A stretch of DNA of 64,000 nucleotides from NCBI GenBank assembly GCA_037179385.1, contig CM074195.1:14235887-14299886 (forward strand), in the 5' to 3' direction. This document shows, one piece after another, positions 34,193 through 45,200 of this stretch. Origin of the DNA: Holothuria scabra. Its lineage: Eukaryota; Echinodermata; Holothuroidea; Aspidochirotida; Holothuriidae. The position numbers and the translations under genes are program-made. The notes beneath the pieces are model-generated. The model did not search any database and was not told the origin of the DNA. It saw only the letters and a program-made list of their open reading frames with translations. Within the stretch, counting starts at the first letter, position 1. Each line of letters opens with the position of its first letter.

Positions 34193-34803
34193 TACACTCT
34201 AAAAACAAAAGAGCGAACTAAATCACTCTCTAATAGAGTGAAAAGTGTAAATTCAATCCATTAGAGTGTCATTTCACTCGCACAATGGTGAAATTCACTC
34301 CAATGACAGTGAAATTCAAATCAAGTAGAGTGAAAATTCACTCTTTAAATTAAAGGTATAGAGCAGTCCCCCAAAACTTATTTTGAAGAAAAAGCTAAAT
34401 AACACAATTTTCATCTTATTTCTCATCAAAGTATCTTTCATTGCATTTTTTATTTTACTATTGCATATTCAAGGTAAAAAATGCAATTATTTCTGGTAAA
34501 CTTCACATTTGAAGAGAAAAAACGTTGTCACATGACTCACAACAGCCAATCATGAAACTAGACAGTCTACAACACTTCTTCAATTTGGGATGACTGCTCT
34601 TGCCCTTTAAAGAGGGTCTCCAGGGGTCTTTCTAAGAGGGATAGAGGGTTAGAGGTCTTTTTTAAGAGTGATCCTAGTAGACACTCCATCAAGAGTGAAA
34701 CTTCACTCTTTTGGCGGTGTGAATTTAGGCTCTTTCCGAGTGAGCTTCATTAACCTTCACCCTTCCAAGGAGTGAAGTTTCGCTCTTTTATTTTTAGAGT
34801 GTA
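34193..34803. mobile_element. Mariner-like MITE (TACACTCT family), copy 1
   Basis: The termini are TACACTCTAAAAACAAAAGA and its mirror TCTTTTATTTTTAGAGTGTA, near-perfect inverted repeats starting with TA. The inside has many AGAGTGAAA and TTCACTCT blocks in both orientations. It contains another MITE (34354-34606). Copies lie at 48427-48752 and, truncated, at 53716-53880. Confidence 0.8.
34354..34606. mobile_element. TTAA-flanked MITE nested in the mariner-like MITE
   Basis: TTAA at 34350-34353 and 34607-34610 flank an element with ends AGGTATAGAGCAGTC and GACTGCTCTTGCCCT (inverted repeats, 12 of 15). A TTAA target is typical of piggyBac and Kolobok families. The related MITE at 48427 lacks it at the matching position (CACTCTTTAACC near 48565), which is an empty site. 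Related copies: 50744-51010 and within 30700-31240. Confidence 0.75.
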
Positions 34804-37800
34804 TGAGAGGTTTGATCCTGTTGATTTTGTTCTTTGTGGTGGTGATGGTCATTGGGTTTACATAATATAGAGGGCCTCCTCCACCTACTGTCATGATGTT
34901 TGCTATAGAAGTTATGCAATGGATTGCATACTGGATGGAACTGATCACGCGCAGTAGTTGTGTTAGCCAAACGCGCGCACAACAGCAACTTAGTAGCACT
35001 TGTTGTGAAATGTACGCCTGGATGTCAAAACGAACGCGCAACGGTGCTCACATCTATTGCTCTGCTGTCTCCGTAGGAACTACACGGGATGGCATCTTGA
35101 TACACTGTCCTTTGTTGTGTAATTGGAAGTTGATATTTATGATGTGAGTGAAGTGGTACAAGAGGCAAAAGTATCCCTGAAATGAGTTTTGCATTTTACA
35201 CATTGGAATCTAATTTACATAGAAGCATCGTCAATGAAGTAGAGTTGATATATGTACAACAGTAGGACAAGAGAAGGAGAAGGGGATATGTTTTATCCAA
35301 TGTGTGTGTGTGTGTGTGGGGGGGGAGTTAGGATATGACATAGATGGCTGAACATTTTCCACCTTCAGAGGTGGACGGGATAATAATGTGGAGCAACAAG
35401 GCATGCACAGTTTTAAAACCTCAGTCTGAGTGTCAGAAATAAACTGGTGAGAAATGCTTCTGCTGTCTTTGGCTTGATTCACAATGATTGATCCAGCTTA
35501 CTAGAGTCTAGCATGGGTCTTGTTTAACGCTGAATTGTGATGAGACCTGGAATGTCTATTTTCTTTATATATTTTGTTCCCCTAAATCATCTAAGGAGAA
35601 AGTGTGGGTGTTTGGGTGTAGTTTGCCACAGGAAGAACCCCCAAGTAGGGCAAAAAAGTAGCCTGCAAGTGGACCGTTGGTGGCAATTGTTGATGTATGG
35701 TACTTTATTACCACCAACCTATAGTCTCATGCATTATGTACAAAATTGTACCCGATTACTAGAAGGTCTGTCAATAAGCAAAGCTGTGACTACACGAAGC
35801 CATTTGGTCATATCAGTTATAACTTACCAATACGCAAACACGTATTGTGGCCACTCCCACCGCCACTCTCATTGTATTTCAACAATGGCACGATACTTTA
35901 CATAACTATGCAGTCAAACTTTCTATAGATCGCTTGTTTTTGTTTGGTTTTATAAGCCTATCAGATATAAACGTTTTGCCTTTTTTCATAAATACAGAGA
36001 TACTATCTACACTTATATCTCTACTTGGTATTTTGTCATCTTTCTGTCTGCGTTTTTCATTTGTTATTTTCCATACAGAATTTAGGGAAGAACGTATGTT
36101 CAATGTGAAGAATGTGTAACCCAACCCCAGTTTCCAACCAGGGCTGCAAGGTTGGCAGCTGTAGCAATGTTGACATTCAGTGTAGTGTCACAGTAAAGCT
36201 GCTTTAGTCAGCATGATGGGATAGTTTATTTTTCAATCTTTAGTATTCAAACATTTTGATGATAGTTTTAATGTACTCGTGTAGTATGTATATGTAGGTA
36301 GGGGAAACCGACTCGCCCCTAGCAAAGAAGCCCTTCACAAAGTCGGCCCCACAAAGTAGCCCCTCTATCGACAAAGTTCCCCCAGAGAAACTCGCCCACG
36401 CAGTTCAACAAACTAGCCCCTGATTCGAAATAGTTTTAAATGGTTACAAATAGTATGATAAACAAAAATTGAAAACGTTTCAAGAAAGCAGAAGTTAGGA
36501 TTGACAAGCTTAACCCTACCCAATCCTTACCCAAAAGCCTTTACATTGAGGTACATTACACTGACGTCACCATCGACGTCATTTTGGAGAAATAACATTG
36601 TGCAACATTGGCAGCACTTCTGATCTTTGTGTATAACATGACTGTACAGATCGGTGGACGATAAAATTCGTCTCACGTGTGTACACACTTACGCCCATAT
36701 CTTAACTGGCTAACCAATCGGTTGTCTGCGTTTGTTGGTGTTGCTTTGTTATTCTTTAAACGGAGGGCGTGCATTTTGCATTATAACATTGTAGGCTTAT
36801 GCATAACGTCTAAAATCTGCTGGAATGTATAAAATTGCAGAAAATGTCGATCACATACGTAATATTACCTGTTCTATTGCCCGCCTAATAACTTCTTACC
36901 TATTTAGCCTACTATCATTGCCTGTAATAAACGTCTGAGGAAGTAACTGGGGTTCGTAGCATCCCAAACCAGCACGTTTCATTGATTAAAAAAGGATGCA
37001 ATATATTGTGTGTACTGACGTCACGGAACGTCAATTAAGAGGCAAAACAAATAAGCGCACTGCGCGCAAAAAGTAGAATTTGCGTCCACCCATTTAAGAA
37101 TAAGCGCGTATCAGACCGACGCACAAATCCCCTGACTGTATCTCTTAAGGGAAATTGCAATGATGCAAGCTGGCCTCCATTGGAGGACGGTTTTTATCTA
37201 CTATAACATCATGTATGCTATCTTTGTCTCTGATGGTGGGGGGGGGGGGTTCCTAATCAAACTTTTGAGACTATTACTGCAGATTTTTAGTGTGGTAAAT
37301 GACTTTAGTTAAGGCCAAGGTTGGAGAAATAGAGGATGGAGAACTAAAAGAAAGTGAGCAGAGGACACAACCAACAAAATTGAAGGTTTGCGAGAAAGGG
37401 GGTTGGAGTTTCGAATGGGATGCTGAAGACTGAATTTGTCTACTGTTCCTTTCAGAGGGGATGGTCATGCTCGGTTTGAGGCCTCACCACTTGACGAGTT
37501 TGCTTAGGATAACGTTCATTCAGAAAGCACCGAGGTTACTGACATATATGTAAACTCTTTTACCACCTCCTCGTTAAAATTGGCACACACATTCCGATTC
37601 ATCGGTGACTCAACTCCGGTGTCATCTTGTTGTGGTAATGCTGAGTTACGTCCTGTAGAACAGAAAGTATGGAAGGAGAGTAAACAAATCGCCTGATTAT
37701 ATGACAAGGTTCTTTCTCTAGATTATACAAAATACATTTGTCCAGATGTTACATGCATTGTCGAATGTCATGGAAACCACACATAAAACGAGTTTCCGTG

Positions 37801-37856
37801 TGATATGTCCGCATTTCTTAAAAAGATCTTGGTTTTCTCGTTGCAACACTATTTTG
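34804..37856. other. Single-copy-looking region without a confident gene
   Basis: Overlapping frames at 34757-35041 (minus) and 34893-35147 (plus) show no recognised domain, and the minus frame runs into the MITE end. A (GT)n/G-tract lies at 35303-35330. At 36300-36425 short blocks such as CTCGCCCC, GTCGGCCCC and AGTAGCCCC repeat degenerately about every 18-20 bp. 37020-37140 is locally rich in CpG. A G-tract lies at 37236-37246. Confidence 0.4.
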
Positions 37857-37959
37857 TACGGAAGCTTAAAAGTGCCACAAGATCACAATATCTTTTGGCT
37901 AGTAAGCTAACATTTTTCAGAAAAATGGAAAGATGACAACATAATATCTCGTCAAAAAA

Positions 37960-38435
37960 CAGAAAAATGATGAAATGAGAACTTATCACATTTCGTCATT
38001 TCAACAATTTTCTGCAAAATGTTTAATTTCTTACATCTTTTCAAGTGTGCAAAGCAACAATTTTCTGAAAAATGATGAAATGACAACTTATGATTTGTCG
38101 TCATTTCAACAATTTTCTGTATAATGTTAAATTTCTCACATCTTTCCAAGTGTGCAAAGCAACAATTTTCTAAAAAATGACCAAATGACAACTTATCACA
38201 TTTCGTTATTGCAACAATTTTCTGCAAAATGTTAAATTTCTCACTTCTTCCCAAGTGTGCAAAGTAACAATTTTCTGAAAAATGACGAAATGAAAACTTA
38301 CCATATCTCGTCATTTCAACAATTTTCTGCAAAAATGTTTGATTTCTCACATCTTTTCAAGTGCGCAAAGCAACAATTTTCTGAAAAATGATGAATTGAC
38401 AACTTAAGTATCAGATCGTGTGATTTCAACAGTTT
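37960..38435 (-). repeat. 105-bp tandem repeat in the left terminal repeat, open as a 35-residue repeat
   Basis: The minus strand is open from 38350 to 37952 (132 residues). CAACAATTTTCTGCAAAATG recurs at 38002, 38107, 38212 and 38317, strictly 105 bp apart, so the frame is kept. The repeat reads HHFSENCCFAHLERCEKFN, then [IL]QKIVEMTK.DK.SF. Each unit holds two AGAAAATTGTTG blocks, suggesting an older half-size unit. Whether it is translated is unknown: a repeat length divisible by three would keep a frame open by itself. Confidence 0.8.
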
Positions 38436-38613
38436 TATGCAAAATGATAAAATGGCGAGTTATCTTTTCATCAGTTTTCTACGGTGGTTTTGAGGGGACA
38501 TTGCATTTTCTCTCTTCAAATAAGGGATATTATACATCATTACCCCAAAACTGAGTTGCTTTATTGTCATGTTTTAGGTTTCGGATTATTCGAGAACAAT
38601 TGGAAATGATCAA

Positions 38614-38826
38614 TTGTCGTCATGTTGTTTTCATAGTTTGTTGAGCAACGGGTGGAGTGAGGGAGGCGGGAGGGGGCTAAAACGAATTTACAACACGTAT
38701 CCCAAATATTGTAAATGCTTGGTCACTCTAAAACATTTGGCAGATAAAGAGCATATGGCTTTGGACAACAAAACAACCCGTAGACTGGGTGAAACCCTTA
38801 GAGAGGCAGTTTTTGACACTATCTAA
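38614..38826 (+). CDS. Unrecognised 70-codon frame in the left terminal repeat
   Basis: The frame reads about 70 residues, with IYNTYPKYCKC and HLADKEHMALDN in it. The mirror copy in the right terminal repeat (about 47420-47540, minus) keeps IYNTYPEYCRC but has a 2-nt difference that shifts the frame. So at most one copy could be intact. I recognise no domain. It may be a chance frame. Confidence 0.2.
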   Translation: MSSCCFHSLLSNGWSEGGGRGLKRIYNTYPKYCKCLVTLKHLADKEHMALDNKTTRRLGETLREAVFDTI

Positions 38827-39678
38827 GCTGAGTACGAAGTTATATACCCATAGATAGTTGACACCCGGGCGGACCCTCCCTATGTAGACCATCCAGGATA
38901 TTGTTGTCACTTTGAATCATCATGAAAAACCAAGCATATCCAAACTATTATTTCTCCTTTTTTCCAGTGCATACAATACTATTTTGTCTAAATTCAACAA
39001 ATCTGAAATTAGCGTTGGAGTCCCCAGGCATACGCAGCATTACAGGGGCAAGGGTATACTTCCCACCACACTTTTGCAGAATTTAAGAATAAAAATACTA
39101 AAAAACTTAAGTCGAAAACAGTACTGTTGGCAGCTTAAGGTTTTGTGCAACTTTCAATAAACTGACAGGCAGTAGCGTATCTGCCGGGGGCAGGGGGGAA
39201 AGTGTCTCCTTGACGGTTTCGACCGGGAAGATCAGTTCAAACCTCCGGATTGAAAAAGAGGCAAATTGAGGAAAGAAGAAAGAGAGAAACGGAGAGAAAG
39301 GGAAAAGAATATGAGTGAAAGGGAAGGAGATTATTTAGCTTCTGATCAGAGAGACTGATAAGATCTGCCACTTTACAAGTAAAATACATTTCATTCCGAT
39401 GAATGTCCATTTGATTAACTCAGCGAAAAGTTCTTAACACACCTTTTAAGCAATTCCCATCGTTTCATCTGTAACATAACATACTGATGATACCATAGGT
39501 ACAGCACTGATACCGTACCCCAGAGAATCAGTAGTCGCCCACTTTTCCAAACGACATGTACTAAGCCATAGGTTCTCAACCTTTTTTCCATCCCCGGAAC
39601 CCTTAGGCTGTCCCATATTTTTGGGGACCCCGTCGGGACAAAGAAAATCCCTTGATTGAGTTACGACTTACGCATTAT

Positions 39679-41370
39679 CAGTGGCGTACCTAGGGTTGGT
39701 GGCCCGGGAACAAGAAACGAAATTGGCGCCCTGCCCAAATCTTCCGCTGGAAATCTTATGTTTACACAACTCAAAAGGGTAAAATGGCTTTTTTAATGTC
39801 ACGTTCATGGCAGGGATGGCGCCAGGATCTGCTCCAAGCTCACCGGTATAGGGGGTGAGCATGTCGAAGCCACGACAAAGGCGATTAGGTCCTGGTGGGA
39901 CTTGACTTGTAGAATTTAAGGCGCGCGTACGCGCGACAAATTTTTGGCTTTTTTAACACTGGAATAAATAAACATAAGGAGCTTGTTTTGAAGAAAATTG
40001 GAAATTTTTAGAAGAAATTTGGCTTTCAAGTTTGTAAGGACCGTTAAAAATATTGAAGAGCCTGCCCTATTATAAGCAAAATCGAAAAAGTAATACGCGT
40101 TTCTAAAATTCGTTTGGGCTTTTAAAGCATTTTTAATGTAGACTTGCCTACAAAGACTCTCAGAAAATGTGGAAATTTGACAAAAAACTTTTACCTTTTT
40201 GAACAAAGATTTGAAAATTAAGAGCTTAAATTGAAGAAATTTTGGATTTTAATGAAAACAATTGGGCTTTTGGTGAGGTGAAATTTTGCGCTTTAATAAA
40301 CTAATCTGCTTTTCAAGAGCAAAATTAAGTAGAATGTAGGCAGGCTCAGATCCAGACATTCCAAAAAAGGGACCTTAGAGAAAACAGGGGTGTGAGGGAG
40401 CTGCACTGTTAATTTTCCGTATGTTTTATTGTTGATGTGGCAAAAAAGGGAGGGCTGAGGCCGTGAAATCCCCCCCCTCTTGGATCCGCGCTGGTAGGGG
40501 TGAGTCAAGTTGGTTTGGGTTTTTATTGTACGGATTATCCACCGTCATACACTGAAAATCTTTTGCCATTTTTAACAAATATTTGTAATTCTGAAGTTTA
40601 TACTGAAGAAAAATGGTAATTTTATGATAGATTTGAGGGTTTTTATTGAGTGACGAATCTCACCTTCTTATACTAAAAATCAAATAGGTCCCCGAGGCGC
40701 CTTGTTCTTTGTTGAGGTTACTGAATATCATCATGGAGATTACATGCCCTCGGATGATATTAGGAAATTTCCCGAAAACGTTTAGTTTCCGCCTTTTAAC
40801 TATTTACCATATATTTGAAAATCTGGAGGATATTGAAGGAATTTAAGGCATAAAATGTGAATAATATTTTTTTTATTGTAGAAGGGAGCTTAAAAATTGA
40901 AGCCTACCTTGAAAATCAATCTATCCAAGTTCATATTGGCAAAATCAAGGCTGAGGTTGGTTGAGATTTTATATTTTGTCGTCCGATGAAAACTGAAAAT
41001 CGTTGTACTCTCTTTTCAGAATGTTTGAAAACCTGCGGCTTATATTGAAAAATTTTTAGATTTTAATAAGGAAAATTGAGAATTTTGAGTTTCTTCGAAG
41101 AATATCTTCTTGTAAGCAAAATCAAAAAGATCGTACGGGTGAGGAGGCTTAAGTTTATCGAAGTACTTTTTTAATCGTTTGGATGAAGGTTCCCCGACGA
41201 AGTTGGATCTTTTCTCCGAGGGGGTCATGCCCCGCCTAACTGGCGCTCCTCTTGGCTCTGGCAAGTGGTAGGTCCAACATTTTTCTAATTAATCTCGAAT
41301 TGGCATCCCCTAGAGTGGTGCTCGGTGCAACTTGCGCTCCTCTCTTGTCTTCCCGTTAGCTACGCTACTA
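39679..41370. mobile_element. Second hAT-like element nested in the first
   Basis: The left end CAGTGGCGTACCTAGGG pairs with TTAGCTACGCTACTA on the right. Flanks CGCATTAT (39671-39678) and GGCATTAT (41371-41378) match at 7 of 8. The interior is AT-rich with loose repeats of GGCTTTTTAA-like and TTGAAGAAAATT-like blocks. A smaller MITE sits inside at 40341-40493. Confidence 0.68.
40341..40493. mobile_element. Short MITE of the GGATCCGCGC family
   Basis: The ends CAGGCTCAGATCCAG and TTGGATCCGCGCTG form imperfect inverted repeats. The interior block GGGCTGAGGCCGTGAAATCC with a C-tract recurs at 62795-62830 in the larger relative at 60993-62842. The target duplication is not clear. Confidence 0.6.
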
Positions 41371-42402
41371 GGCATTATGGGACACAGATTATCTTAATAA
41401 AATTATAAGAAATACAAATTGATATTGAATTTAATTGATATTGAATTTATTGAATTTAAAATAGAAATTGTTGCAATTTCACATTATCACTGCATGCCTC
41501 TTGGTGAAAATTCAATTTTCTCATCAAGTTAAGTGCCAGACATACAGATATAAAATTTGGTGTCTTTAAGTTATTATATTCGAACAAATGGATTTTTATG
41601 TGTCTTTGTCTGACATAGAATTAAAAAAAAAACACCGAAAGAAACAAAAAATAATGATGAGAAATGGAGAAACAAATTTTTACTTTGCTTTTGTATGTTG
41701 TCGGTGTTGAAACTGAAAAGAAAACGAACCGTATCTACAGTTCTAGATGAAAGTCCTGTTAAACTTATTTCTATGACAAGATCTCTCTGTCCAATTCCCA
41801 TAACTTGTTCATTATCGTAGTGTAGTTAGAACAGTGTTATACTCTAGGTCGGATCAACCTGTCAACGTTAAAACAGAAACAACCCAATAAATTTGTTTTA
41901 AAGCTACGAGGTTCGAAACTCGAATAAGATTGGTCCCTAGTAGAATAACTTGTTTTCATCTGCTCTGTTGTTACAGATTGCTAGCTTTGTATCTTAGGGG
42001 ACTTCACCTGCTGCTAACTAGGTAACTTTTTGTACCTCGAGCCTTACAAGTTTGGGAATGCTGGTTGCTGTATGATTTATAATTCTAAATTACGCCTACG
42101 ATTTGTATTTTCAAAGCTCTTTAGGTTTTGCGGACCCCCAAATTTTCTAAGTACCCTATTTTTTCCGCCGACCCCCACGGACCCCTTTGTTCTTCGCGGA
42201 CCCCAGGTTGAGAACCACTGTACTAACCTACATGAGAGCAGCCAGCCTATATTTTATTCCCAGGGTGGATACGGGCAATCTCGTTTTCCAGGAATTCACT
42301 ATATCGTTTGAAAATGGGGGGGGGGGGGAGGCGCGCAATTAGGTTTAGAGACTTTAGGGTTCCAATACTAAAAGACACTCAGAAGTTAGAGCGTGGTTTT
42401 AA

Positions 42403-42888
42403 AAACTAAGGTTTGACGATTTCCACACTGTTTTAAAAAACTTTTCAACACTGATACCCAGCTCCACATATTTTGGACAGACATCAGCGTTTCGTGATAT
42501 AATTTCTCCATACACAACTGTTGTTGATGTCGAAAAGGCTGCAACTGAATTCGAACAATTTTGCATCTTGTACAATGAACTTACATCAGGGGGTGTGGTA
42601 ATAAAGACCCTACAAGATACATTGAATTGGTGTGACTTACACAATGCATACCTTAACTTGATAGTACTTTATCGGATCTTTAGAATCATAGCCGTGTCAT
42701 CAGCCTGTTTGGAGCGGTCGTTTAGCAAACTCATGATTATTAAAAACTACCCCAGGTCGCTAATGAGGGAGGAAAGGCTAGCCAGTTTAACATTACTTTC
42801 CATTGAAAGAGAAATGACAGAAAGGATGGACTTCGACAATGTAATTGACGGGGTTAGCCGCATGGCAAACAGATATATACTTTTGTAA
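42403..42888 (+). pseudogene. hAT transposase C-terminal fragment
   Basis: The frame is open from 42403 (after a TAA) to a TAA at 42886-42888, about 161 codons. It carries the hAT dimerisation region: NAYLNLIVLYRIFRIIAVSS, then ACLERSFSKLMIIKNYPRS, and MREERLASLTLLSIE, then a .DFDNVID.....N tail. This resembles the ZMYM1/TTF-domain type of hAT proteins. The zinc finger, RNase H-like catalytic core and start are missing, so it is a truncated remnant. It begins about 180 bp after the end of the hAT element at 39567-42220 and lies inside the composite element. Confidence 0.75.
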
Positions 42889-44593
42889 GGAATTCTTTTA
42901 CTATCATATAATTTCAGCTTTCATACTGCCCTTAACCTTTCAACTCGTGGTGAAATTGAATTTTGGCCCAGCCACTCTATAGTGTACCTGACGAAGAGAG
43001 ACACCATGGAAACACGCAGTTATTCGGAATTTCCTGGGAAATTTTTGAGTGGTTCTTACAGTAAATTTTTACTTTTTTTCATGGAATGTGCCATAAAGCA
43101 GTGGGCCTATAGGCTAATGCAAGCAGAGGTGGATGAGGTGGCAGCAAAGCATGGAGTGCGAACAGTTAAATAAGAAACCACTTCATGTTTACATCTAAAG
43201 GATATTCTCAACATCTTTCTCTTTCATGTTTTGGCTACATCAACTCCTCACCTTCATTTAGACTGACCAAGGAAGTAGCGTAGGCACATTGGAAGGTTCG
43301 CAGTTAATATAAGAGTTTTTGAAGTGAAGTGTTGTTATCGTTTAAATTTACTAGGCTAACAAAGTGTAAATTTTGTGTTGTACAGTTTTGTCAGTCTTAA
43401 AAGTTATATGTTGATGCATTACGTACGCAGCCTAGCTTCACGTAGCTTCCTTATAACCTGAATAACCCTCGGCCTCTCAACAAGATGTCGAGTCTTTGCA
43501 AACCGGGTTGGTAAAGTTTTCACCGGAAAATATACTCTTTTGCCCGACCCCCGACATGTGACCCCAGATACGCAGCTGCTGACAGGATGGTCAATCGGCT
43601 GTATATCCTTTTGTCTAAATCTATCTGTAAAAGGTGTGTTCGTTCATTAGTCTTTATGATACCCAAATTTCACTAGGGTGTTCTGGGATACGTTCCCCAG
43701 TCTTTTTCCCCTTTGTATTGAGTACGCGAAAGGAACCACCAGATTGCAACGCCGTCCCTTTGACGGGAGTCCAGGGCTTATCCGAGTAACTAGGGTTGCA
43801 GTTCAGGGGCAGGGAGTCATATCGGAATACTTTCCGAGAACCAGGGGATTTTATTTCACTGTCGCTATTGTGAACCAACGGCGAATCCAGAGGGGCGGGG
43901 GAGAAGACCGCCCCAGCCCCTCTGGATTCATAGGATTTACTAATAGTCTCCCCCGTTAGGTCGACCAAAAGAAAATATAAAAAATGTTTAATGACAAAAA
44001 TTTAAAACAATGAAGTCATATCTTAATCACACATTTTGTGGGACATTTCCGGTATATAGGGTATAGTGAGGCATGTAAAGATCTCAGTTCAATAGAAACT
44101 GAAGCATCTCTGGCGTACCTACTGCAAGAACTGGACTCTCATTTAAATGTCTAAACTCTGTTTAAAAAGTACCTAACATACCTTCAAGTTCAATAAAACT
44201 GGCAAGCGCCTAGCTTGCTGACTTAAGACGAAATGGGGTCTTTAATTATTTTGAAATTGACGATTTGTCGTATTCATAAAACTAGCCTGAATACCATCAC
44301 TTTGTGGCAAGCTAGACTGAGGAGACTTGTATTTCTTCTCGACTATTGAGTACTTCTATAAAACTCTTCCTAGAATTATCTAAGAAAAAGTAGGATTTAA
44401 TATTAAAACGCGTGGAGTGTACGGAAATTTTGATACTTTAGGTAGCATTTACGATAATTTTTGATAGTGCGGGACGAATTTGTGATAGAAACTGTTATTA
44501 ACACTTTCCTCTTTTTTCCCCTTTTCTCCTTCCCTCTTTCTCCCCTCTTCGCTCTTCTTATTGTATTATTATTTATCAATGGGGGAATGGCCC
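42889..44593. other. Interior of composite element; short hairpin
   Basis: At 43880-43927 AATCCAGAGGGGC and GCCCCTCTGGATT form a strong hairpin, probably the relic of an element end. Frames at 43654-43968 on both strands are shadows over it. I see nothing else. Confidence 0.45.
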
Positions 44594-44601
44594 GCTCCCC
44601 T

Positions 44602-45192
44602 ATGGCAAGCCGTTTTAACATTTACCTCGCAATTCCACTTAAGTGAAATACATTTCACTTAAGTGGAATACAATTCCACTTAAGTTAAATTGAATTCCAC
44701 TTAAGTGGAATACATTTCACCTAAGTAAAATGTATTCCACTTAAGTGAAATTGCATTCCACTTAAGTCAAATGCATTCCACTTAAGTCAAATGCATTTCA
44801 CTTAAGTGGAATTCAATTCCACTTAAGTCGAATTGAATTTTGCTTAAGTGGAATTGAATTCCACTTTAGTGAAATTGAATTCCACTTAAGTGAAATTGAA
44901 TTCCACTTAAGTGAAATGCATTTGACTTAAGTGGAATGCATTTGACTTAAGTGGAATGCAATTTCACTTAAGTGGAATACATTTTACTTAAGTGGAATGA
45001 ATTCCACTTAAGTGGAATTCAATTTCACTTAAGTGGAAAGCAATTTCATTTAAGTGGAATACATTTTACTTAAGTGAAATGTATTCCACCTAAGTGGAAT
45101 TCAAATTAACTTAAGTGGAATTGTATTCCACTTAAGTGAAATGCATTCCACTTAAGTGGAATTGCGAGGTAAATGTTAAAACGGCTTGCCAT
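44602..45192. mobile_element. TIR element filled with 27 palindromic CACTTAAGTG units
   Basis: A perfect 44-bp inverted repeat begins ATGGCAAGCCGTTTTAACAT at 44602 and mirrors at 45192. Flanks GCTCCCCT (44594-44601) and ACTCCCCT (45193-45200) match at 7 of 8, an 8-bp target duplication. Between lie about 27 units of 20-21 bp, most with TTCCACTTAAGTGGAA or TTTCACTTAAGTGAAA, each nearly a perfect palindrome. No coding sequence is present. Confidence 0.88.
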
Positions 45193-45200
45193 ACTCCCCT

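Larger units (their letters stand above)
39567..42220. mobile_element. hAT element (GGTTCTCAACC ends), non-autonomous, interrupted
   Basis: The left end CATAGGTTCTCAACCTTT is mirrored by AGGTTGAGAACCACTG on the right. Flanks TACTAAGC (39559-39566) and TACTAACC (42221-42228) match at 7 of 8 positions, the 8-bp duplication of hAT. Subterminal GGACCCC-rich blocks occur on both sides. No transposase lies inside; much of the interior is the nested element at 39679-41370. Confidence 0.78.

Noticed and set aside
34757..35147. Minus and plus frames as exons of a membrane protein
   Set aside because: They overlap on opposite strands, and the minus frame ends inside a MITE terminal repeat. No splice-compatible neighbour was seen.
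44602..45192. CRISPR-like array of short regular units
   Set aside because: Units are palindromic and contiguous with no unique spacers, the context is an animal genome, and the array is bounded by transposon TIRs.
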